From contig NZ_AP027922.1 in assembly GCF_030296835.1 (NCBI RefSeq), forward strand, positions 1,984,001 through 2,048,000: a stretch of 64,000 bases of DNA, written 5' to 3'. This document shows, one piece after another, positions 58,401 to 64,000 of this stretch (the stretch's first letter is position 1; each line of letters opens with the position of its first letter). Source of the DNA: Pseudoalteromonas sp. MM1 (GTDB lineage Bacteria; Pseudomonadota; Gammaproteobacteria; Enterobacterales; Alteromonadaceae). The position numbers and the translations under genes were made by a program. The notes under the pieces were generated by a model that searched no databases, was not told the origin of the DNA, and was given only the letters and a program-made list of their open reading frames with translations.

Positions 58401-58886
58401 ATTTGCACCTAACGCCCCTTCTTCATGATCTGCACTTGGAGTTTTTACAACTTCGATTTTAGATAAGATATCTGAAGAATACTGTGATAAATCGACACCT
58501 TGGCTATAACCTGTTGAGCCAAGCTGAACACCATTCATACTGATATTATTTTGTTGTGAATTCGCACCACGTACAGTCACTCGCGCACCTTCACCGTCAA
58601 CTGTCTGCACTGACACACCCGTTACACGTGAGAGTGCATCGGCAATGTTTTGGTCTGTCGATTTACCAATATCCTCAGCGTTAATTGAATCAACTACGTT
58701 TTCAGCAAAACGTTTATCATTAATTGATTTTTTTACACTTGCCGCTAAGCCACTTACTTCAATAATTTCAATATCATCTTCAGCTTTTGTTTTTTCATCT
58801 TCTTGTTGTTGTGCATAAATCAAATTCGAAGCAAATAGCGCTGCTGTCAATGCGCTGAGTTTAAATGTCTTCTTAATCGTCGTCAT
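55419..58886 (-). CDS. TonB-dependent receptor, TonB-Xanth-Caul type (1155 aa)
   Basis: A signal peptide (ALTAALFASNLIYAQQ) is followed by a short acidic stretch and a TonB-box-like IEIIEVSGLAASVKKS. The plug then reads INAEDIGKSTDQNIADALSR, TGVSVQTVDGEGARVTVRGA and QNNISMNGVQLGSTGYSQG. A large 22-strand barrel ends in FRLNTRINF. There is no N-terminal STN signalling domain: only about 20 residues lie between the signal peptide and the TonB box. It would import agaro-oligosaccharides across the outer membrane. A sigma-70-like promoter and terminator frame it. Confidence 0.93.
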   Translation of the reverse strand: MTTIKKTFKLSALTAALFASNLIYAQQQEDEKTKAEDDIEIIEVSGLAASVKKSINDKRFAENVVDSINAEDIGKSTDQNIADALSRVTGVSVQTVDGEGARVTVRGANSQQNNISMNGVQLGSTGYSQGVDLSQYSSDILSKIEVVKTPSADHEEGALGANINLTTTKPLDLNYEINTMTLEGRYNDLSEEDNYKVSGTFSRKFFDDTFGVVVTAVKETNAYRKDQYSAIDWFATESPLATDTNGNIVENVVGIAPQTTQYQYHESENDRTNFNIGLQWIASEKTEFNFNAILGKQDINNSMHGINTRSNQYGNLVEGVDPGLGGTGPALFTDPEADWRTIDLETNTFTKFVNRFGNGGLVQSEGDFENKNQILSLDMNHSFTDSFAMEAGVGYSKTEQIPNNSVYVALQNFGNINAWIINNVPPEDIEPVGYDCTSSSVCTLVSGEGLIDYGPNDNFGDPLNVWDNYSTTGFNADELRAQHLSYMSRTLNEVEDTQKSLFVDFDYVLDSDNFRSIEFGAKWSNRTKYVDAQVGSFSTVGEGVVVLNPYTGNPAVLGSGLRDITGEMVTDGEEFPVDDFMAGLGYGRDSITDGWNRFSAFKAFEVAQGSSEVAFNTDDSNTRNTELDNLALYTKLNFELMDGKITGDVGVRYVRTEVEVQGASGVQFAFDPSNAARLMDPFKLAELRDTSLPECAPILFYGTDYNAESRWSRVDGLGYDTKGTNDLTDDVALPDQGPCHDPNAIQGNPNETEWWLWRHSDVSTEKNYVYGERKFDENGNLLPTEDRSLRSFSVTDEHEYDVFLPSLNLNYLYDEDTIIRFAASKTMARPQIDSLRPGFKVKETQWGGDNRNNTITLTNPKLDPLESFNLDLSYEWYFNKSGLLAATLFYKEMTNFEESETIVTYMDDLRDVGLTEGETYDPNDLVLIAGQDSLEGCMPKRFQGSTDYQEDWMYSGDLEQMCAKFNTTRIKNGKGASIKGLELQYMQTYDNLPGIWSGLGLQANYTYQDSEYEQEVSSIDSNVKVPSLAVAYTPEHSYNLTGFWEKNGHQLRLSYQGTTDQLVQRSWENGSLWEEGRQTLDFSATYQVSDMISVSFQVANLTDEGVRQYFTSRFLAAGGVTFDEGSPLEGEATKSRTVYQYHTGRTFRLNTRINF

Positions 58887-58940
58887 CTGTGTGTGTTTCC
58901 TGTTGAAGGTTTTATTATGTTGTCAAATTGTTATCTTGTA

Positions 58941-58987
58941 AACATAGTATGAACGGCAATTCATTGTCAACTGTATTTTGTTAACAA
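58941..58987 (-). promoter_or_regulatory. Putative promoter and palindrome of the TonB-dependent receptor
   Basis: On the minus strand TTGACA (58970-58965), 18 bases, then TATGTT (58946-58941) form a plausible sigma-70 promoter. The palindrome TTGTTAACAA (58987-58978) lies just upstream of the -35 box and could bind a regulator. It lacks the 43-nt module seen before GH16 and GH50. Confidence 0.5.
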
Positions 58988-59095
58988 TATAAGATTAATT
59001 AAAAAAGCAAAACCGTTTTCATGCTTGCTTCGCACTCGTTATCACCGTTTTGCTAAATAAAATAGATTCAATATTCTTTTAAAAAGCCACTTAAA

Positions 59096-61391
59096 TTATT
59101 TGTTAGATTTTTTAACATAAGGCCAACCTGAAAATTGTTTACCTGTTGCAGGGTTGGTGCGCCACTCCAAATACTCTAATTGATAGTGCTGCTGGTGATT
59201 AACCTTGATATGTCATAGCCTTCACTTTTGAGCTTTCGGTCGGCCAAGAATTTGCCCCAGCTGTTATTTTGTTTAGCAAACTCTTGGTGGCTAATTTTTG
59301 GATTTGCCACCGCTAATACACGCATTTTATTACCAAAAGTATCAATAAATTTTCCCGTATTTCTATCGTTATTGCGTTGATTAGAGAAATCTGCTTTAGG
59401 CTCAAACTAACGTTGCCAAAATGCGGCACTGGCAGGAAAGGCAAAAAAATAAACTACCATCATCGTAATCCTCAATTCCTGATAAGCTAACAAGCCCATA
59501 TACCGATCACCGGCAATAACCAATGCATTGGCTTCACTGACCAACTTAACTGCCCGCGTTCTGCCATCCGCTGGGTAACCATTTGAATCAAAGTCAGTGA
59601 GTACATCCCCTTTTTCATCTGTCTGTGGTGACCCCCATATTGATGCTGTAATAAAATTTAGGTTTACCAGGGTGCATGCTTTGCCAAGCTTTTAAAAATT
59701 CCTCTTGGCGTTGACCTAATAGTTCACCCGTTGTTGCAAGTTTGTCTGCTTAATAACCCGGTGGAGATTTAAATTTACGATCCTCTACAATGGCAAAACT
59801 AATTCCACCATATTCATATGTGGCGTAAGCCACTGGAATGCCATATTTAATTGGTTTAGGGTCGTACGGATCAGGGTTATGCCCATGTTGAATGCGATAA
59901 ACCATTCTGATCAAATCTTTATCCCACTTAAAGCCACCATCTCCCCACAAGTTACCTTGCAATACGTCATGGTCATCAGCAAGGATGATGCTTGGTTTGT
60001 TTTCTATGCTGTCGGCAAATGCCCAATACCGGAAATACCATTAATATAGGGTATCTAGCTTGGCATCAGGTGTGTGGCGGGCATACTGAGTTGGGAAAGT
60101 TTCATAGTATCGGTCACCACAAAAAACATACATATCAGGATTATGATAAGTAGTATTTTCTATCAGTTCAGTATGGGGAAATAAAATATTGTCTTTAGTG
60201 TAGCGTCCAGGTTCTCGCTCTGTGGCGATAAGCTTAGTGTAATAGGTATTATCGAGGCTTTTCGATGTAGGAATAATGCAAGAATACAGTGCAATAGCAA
60301 ACTCTTTACTATTTTGTGGCTCCTTCGCCACGGTGCCTAGGTATAAACTATCGCGCGAATTATTTGGGCCAACTATACGGTATATGTGAGTGTGCAAATA
60401 ATCCCAGCCAGTGACTCTAAAGCGGCTATGTTGCCATCTTCATTCTTTGCATTGGCAGCTAATCGCCAATTTTATCACCTTGCATTTTATATTCTAAGCT
60501 TACGGCTGACAAAGCCTGTGTATCAAGCGGCATTAATTGGCACGTTAACTTTAGTACCTCCTTATTTACTGTATACATGTAACCTACAACGGGCTCTAAT
60601 GTATTACTAATATTTTTAGTTTTTTTTGCTCCACCAGTTTGAATCTCACTAAAACCCCAACGCGCGCCTTCTCCTAGTGATTCAGACGAGCTTAATAAAG
60701 AAATGCCGCCTTGTAATTGCTCGCTTGGTACTTTGTGAAGTAAAGCAAAACCCAGCTCTTGACCACTCACTGCATCAGTAGCCACTAAACGTATATCAAA
60801 ATACTCACTTTCTATGGGATCTATATGGCAATCAAGCGTTATTTTTTCCATCTTGATACTGCTTTAAGGTGAGCAGGTCTCTATTAATTGTTTCAAATTT
60901 AAGGGGCTTATTTTCATCATCAAAGCGTCGAAACGAAAGCTTACCACTACTTTCAAATGCTGCAATTATCTCGCCATTAACTCCTCCCGCTCGCTGAGCC
61001 TACGCAGCTCCTTTCGCGGTTAACTCCCCTTTGCCAACACCAAGTAAAAATCAACAGAGCCCATTTTCACCCGGGGTTAAATTACGTACGGTAGTTTTTA
61101 GGCAAGCGCTTTGTAAAGAGCTATTGAGCTGCCTAGTTAATAACGAGACGGTGCGTACTTCAAAGCTTTTACCTTCTCGTATACATTTGAGATCATTTCC
61201 TTCGCACTGCCAATTTTGAAGTCTGTTTCCCCAAAAGTGCGCTCCTAGCCATACTTACTCAGCATGTTGTTATCTATAGGTGCTGTTGATGCTAAATCCC
61301 CTCTGTAAGAGGCAAATAACCCTGCACAACCACTTAACATACTTGAGCCAATTAAGCCGGCACTGAGTTTTAAAAAACTTCTCCCCTTCAT
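59096..61391 (-). pseudogene. PhoD-like phosphatase, decayed
   Basis: The start MKGRSFLKLSAGLIGSSMLS with lipobox LSGC and the end TGKQFSGWPYVKKSNK resemble the intact PhoD-like protein at 36.5 kb. Between them the reading frame is broken by stops and frameshifts; conserved pieces appear in different frames, for example MQGNLWGDGGFKWDKDLIRM and GHNPDPYDPKPIKYGIPVAY. One disruption is a 43-base insertion bounded by direct repeats TCGCCATTAACTCC (60971) and TCGCGGTTAACTCC (61014). Divergence from the intact gene indicates a distinct paralogue, not a recent copy. Confidence 0.88.
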
Positions 61392-61456
61392 TTAATCACC
61401 TGTAATATTGTGTGAGTTAAACTGCGTTGTATAAAAAGTGTTTATACAAAAGGGAG

Positions 61457-62485
61457 TTATACACCTAAATAGCCATTAGGATTATTGCTTTGCCAACGCC
61501 ATGTATCTTTCATCATATCTTCGAGAGTATAGTTGCAGTGCCAACCTAAAACAGTCTTCGCTTTCGTAGAGTCAGCCCAAAACGCGGCAAGGTCGCCATC
61601 GCGTCTTTTGACTATGTTAAACTTAATATCAACCCCCGTATGGCGAATAAATGCTTTTACTATGTCAAGCACAGAATAAGGCGCGCCTGTACCTAAGTTA
61701 AATGCCTCATAAAGGCTATGCTTTTGCTCACCTAGCCATACAAGCGCTTTTATATGTCCTTCGGCTAAGTCGCTCACATGTATATAGTCACGCTCACACG
61801 TGCCATCTTCTGTAGGGTAATCACCACCAAAAATAGCGAGTTTGTCACGTTTACCTACAGCTACCTGAGCAATAAAAGGCATTAAGTTGTTAGGAATACC
61901 TAATGGGTCTTCTCCTATTTGGCCACTAATATCTGCACCTATAGGATTAAAATATCGTAGACTTGCCACTTGTAGAGCTGTGTTCGAGGCAACGATTTCT
62001 TGCAATATTTGTTCGATCATTACTTTGGTTTGCCCATATGGGCTTGCTGCGCGTCCAAGCGGTAAATCTTCGGTATACGGGACTGAAGCCCCTTGACCAT
62101 AAACCGTAGCTGAAGAGCTAAAAACTAGCTTATTAACGTTAAATTTAAGCATGCACTGACATAAGTTTAAGGTAGATACCAAGTTGGTATAGTAATATTC
62201 AAGTGGTTTTTTTATTGATTCGCCAACCGCTTTTAAGCCTGCAAAGTGAATAACGGAATCAAACTTGTGCTCGCAAAACGTGGCAGATAACTTGTCAGTA
62301 TCGAGTAAACTGGCGTGAATAAATTCAACTTTTCGCTTTGATAACGCTTCTACGCGAGTTAGCGATTCGCGACTCGAGTTACTTAAATCGTCTATTACTA
62401 CTACGTCAAAACCATCTTTTAATAAGCTTAAAACAGTGTGGCTGCCAATATAGCCCGCGCCTCCTGTTACCAGTACTTTTTTCAT
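61457..62485 (-). CDS. galE: UDP-glucose 4-epimerase
   Basis: The 342-residue enzyme interconverts UDP-galactose and UDP-glucose with tightly bound NAD. It shows VLVTGGAGYIGSHTVLSLL, FSSSATVYGQGASVPYTEDL, the YxxxK motif in SPYGQTKVMIEQIL, and CERDYIHVSDLAEGHIKAL. It follows galK after ten bases as the last gene of a galT-galK-galE run. Beside the agar operon it would process galactose freed by GH117 and GH50. Confidence 0.96.
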   Translation of the reverse strand: MKKVLVTGGAGYIGSHTVLSLLKDGFDVVVIDDLSNSSRESLTRVEALSKRKVEFIHASLLDTDKLSATFCEHKFDSVIHFAGLKAVGESIKKPLEYYYTNLVSTLNLCQCMLKFNVNKLVFSSSATVYGQGASVPYTEDLPLGRAASPYGQTKVMIEQILQEIVASNTALQVASLRYFNPIGADISGQIGEDPLGIPNNLMPFIAQVAVGKRDKLAIFGGDYPTEDGTCERDYIHVSDLAEGHIKALVWLGEQKHSLYEAFNLGTGAPYSVLDIVKAFIRHTGVDIKFNIVKRRDGDLAAFWADSTKAKTVLGWHCNYTLEDMMKDTWRWQSNNPNGYLGV

Positions 62486-62495
62486 TAGATTGTCC

Positions 62496-63650
62496 TTATG
62501 CTCTTATGAGTGATACACCAGCTGAAGGTACGCTTGTGTAAATCGTTTCTTTTAATCCTGTTTGTTGCTCGTACTGCGTTTCAATAGCACTAATTACATT
62601 CTCTACCAAATAATTAGGAACAAACGCCACTACACAACCACCAAAGCCACCGCCCGTCATTCTTACCCCGCCGTGTTCATTAATTACTTTTGCGATAATA
62701 TTCACAAGAGTGTCGATTTGGGAGGTGGTTATTTCGAACAAATCACGCATAGAGGCATGGCTTTGTGCCATTAGTGTGCTTAGTTTGGTTACATCGTTAT
62801 TACTAAAGGCTTGCATGGCTTCTAATGTTCGCGCATTTTCATACACTATATGTTCAACACGTTTAGCTACATTTGGATCAAGGGTATGCTTTTTACTTTC
62901 GTACTCATCAATGCTGACTTCGCGCAAGCTTGGTTTGGACAAAGCTTCTGCTCCTGCATAACATTGTTCTCGGCGTAAATTGTATTCACTATCTAGCAAG
63001 CCACGTTTAACGTTTGAGTTAACCATTAAAATTGTCATCTTTGGGTCAATACTCACCTCAATTAAATCAAGTGAGCGGCAATCTATACCCAATGCTTGTC
63101 CTTCTTGTCCACATGCTGATATAAGCTGATCCATAATTCCACAGTTGCAGCCCACAAAATTGTTCTCTGCAGCTTGCGCAATTTTGGCTATCTCTTTTCG
63201 CTCAATAGATAAATCACATAAATGATTAAACGCATAGGCAATACCTACCTCAAGGGAGGCTGAAGAACTAAGGCCTGCGCCCTGGGGCACATTACCGCTA
63301 ATACAGATATCGCAACCACTTAGTGTATAGCCACATTGTTGTAATTCATTTACTACACCGCGCACGTAGTTACTCCACGTTTGAGTGCTGTGGCTATTAA
63401 GCTCAGTATTAATAAAAAACGAATCAGTTTGATTATTACAATCTAGTGCAAGTACATTTACTTTATCGTCATCTCGCGCCGACACCGCAATAAAAGTGGC
63501 GTATTCAATAGCGCAAGGTAGTACAAACCCGTCATTATAATCTGTGTGTTCACCAATTAAATTGACGCGTCCAGGAGCTTTAACTGTAAAGTCTGCTTCG
63601 CGTCCATAGTGATTAATAAAAGCTAAACGTACGCTATGCTCAACATTCAT
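62496..63650 (-). CDS. galK: Galactokinase
   Basis: The 384-residue GHMP kinase phosphorylates galactose at C1. The galactokinase signature GRVNLIGEHTDYNDGFVLPC, the ATP loop GNVPQGAGLSSSASLEVGIA, and CGIMDQLISACGQEGQAL with the catalytic Asp are present, as is MTGGGFGGCVVAFVP. Its ATG overlaps the galT stop (ATGA), indicating coupled translation. Length fits the family. Confidence 0.97.
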   Translation of the reverse strand: MNVEHSVRLAFINHYGREADFTVKAPGRVNLIGEHTDYNDGFVLPCAIEYATFIAVSARDDDKVNVLALDCNNQTDSFFINTELNSHSTQTWSNYVRGVVNELQQCGYTLSGCDICISGNVPQGAGLSSSASLEVGIAYAFNHLCDLSIERKEIAKIAQAAENNFVGCNCGIMDQLISACGQEGQALGIDCRSLDLIEVSIDPKMTILMVNSNVKRGLLDSEYNLRREQCYAGAEALSKPSLREVSIDEYESKKHTLDPNVAKRVEHIVYENARTLEAMQAFSNNDVTKLSTLMAQSHASMRDLFEITTSQIDTLVNIIAKVINEHGGVRMTGGGFGGCVVAFVPNYLVENVISAIETQYEQQTGLKETIYTSVPSAGVSLIRA

Positions 63651-64000
63651 TTCTTGTTCTCTTTATAATGAGTGAGTGATTGTTTTTTTAATATAGTTGC
63701 GGCTTGCTCTGGGGTTATATCGCGCTGCGCTTCAGCCATCATTTCATAACCCACCATAAACTTTTTAACAGTTGCAGAGCGTAACAGTGGCGGGAAGAAC
63801 TGGCCGTGTAATTGCCAACATGAGTCATCTTGGTCATCATATGGCGCACCATGCCAACCCATTGAATAGGCAAATGAACATTGAAATAAATTGTCGTATT
63901 TGATCGTAATTTGTTTAATCAGCTCTGCTAGACTCTCTTGCTGGGCTGTTGTTAAATCAGTCATTCTAGTTATCGCAAAGCGCGGTAATAGTAGCGTTTC
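63647..64000 (-). CDS. galT: Galactose-1-phosphate uridylyltransferase, C-terminal part
   Basis: The frame is open to the window edge, so the N-terminal two thirds are outside; an apparent Met at 63964 is internal. Visible residues begin ETLLLPRFAITRMTDLTTAQ and include FQCSFAYSMGWHGAPYDDQD and CWQLHGQFFPPLLRSATVKK, typical of the GalT C-terminal HIT-like half. It is the first gene visible of galT-galK-galE. The enzyme transfers UMP from UDP-glucose to galactose-1-phosphate in the Leloir pathway. Confidence 0.95.
   Translation of the reverse strand, partial: ETLLLPRFAITRMTDLTTAQQESLAELIKQITIKYDNLFQCSFAYSMGWHGAPYDDQDDSCWQLHGQFFPPLLRSATVKKFMVGYEMMAEAQRDITPEQAATILKKQSLTHYKENKK

Noticed and set aside
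55419..58886. TonB receptor as signal transducer to the FecR protein
   Set aside because: No STN domain fits between the signal peptide and the plug, so the classical relay is not supported.
38881..58987. TTGTTAACA boxes as a defined regulon
   Set aside because: The motif occurs before the receptor and near PhoD, but it is short and A/T-rich and a GTTAAC core also occurs elsewhere (near 32291), so three sites are weak evidence.
60971..61027. The 43-base insertion in the decayed PhoD gene as a mobile element
   Set aside because: It is too short and lacks terminal repeats of its own; a small duplication with flanking repeats explains it.

Overview
The window reads as a chromosome segment of a marine gammaproteobacterium close to Pseudoalteromonas (Alteromonadales). 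This is inferred from the housekeeping order (lrp/ftsK/lolA/rarA/crcB/serS, aat-bpt-infA, clpA-clpS-cspD, a monomeric isocitrate dehydrogenase), from families common in that order (DUF3718, DUF3080, DUF445), and from the agar-degrading operon. No database was searched; family names come from motif recognition.

1-7.6 kb is accessory DNA. It holds the 3' part of a PQQ aldose dehydrogenase, an imperfect 142-bp tandem repeat, and a broken RAYT transposase. Next comes an integron-type cassette array of nine small minus-strand genes (the last one truncated) separated by eight attC sites, with no integrase in view. One cassette junction carries an IS110-family (IS1111-like) element placed directly against the attC core; its 3' non-coding part has a long closing stem and short matches to the insertion flanks, as expected of a seekRNA/bridge RNA. 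Most cassette products are lipoproteins or unknown small proteins.

7.6-35.7 kb is core genome: serS, crcB, rarA, lolA, ftsK, lrp, ald, pssA, trxB, aat, bpt, infA, clpA, clpS, cspD, icd, two linked amidohydrolase-fold proteins, several small conserved proteins, a fructosamine-kinase-like gene, ribE, a MATE exporter and a DUF3080 lipoprotein.

35.8-36.4 kb holds five tandem tRNA-Val units: two intact (GAC anticodon) and three decayed ones that share an altered anticodon domain. This marks the left edge of an accessory island of about 25 kb. The island begins with an intact PhoD-like phosphatase, a chemoreceptor remnant, a CRTAC1-like lipoprotein, and sulfatase and AraC fragments joined head to head.

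43.1-58.9 kb is the main find: a minus-strand agar utilisation locus in the order TonB-dependent receptor, GH16 with a domain inserted in its catalytic fold, sodium/solute symporter, GH117 neoagarobiose hydrolase, FAD oxidoreductase, lactonase-like lipoprotein, ECF sigma factor, a FecR-type anti-sigma factor carrying a LamG lectin domain, and GH50 agarase. The proposed flow is outer-membrane import by the receptor, depolymerisation by GH16 and GH50, symporter uptake, and cytosolic cleavage by GH117. Galactose would then enter the adjacent galT-galK-galE genes (61.5-64 kb), after a decayed second PhoD gene. The receptor lacks the N-terminal signalling domain that normally talks to FecR, so the LamG domain is the best candidate sensor. 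A gap-free 43-nt sequence module (27/43 identical) lies upstream of both GH16 and GH50 and is the best candidate target of the sigma factor. No anhydrogalactose catabolic genes are visible in the window.
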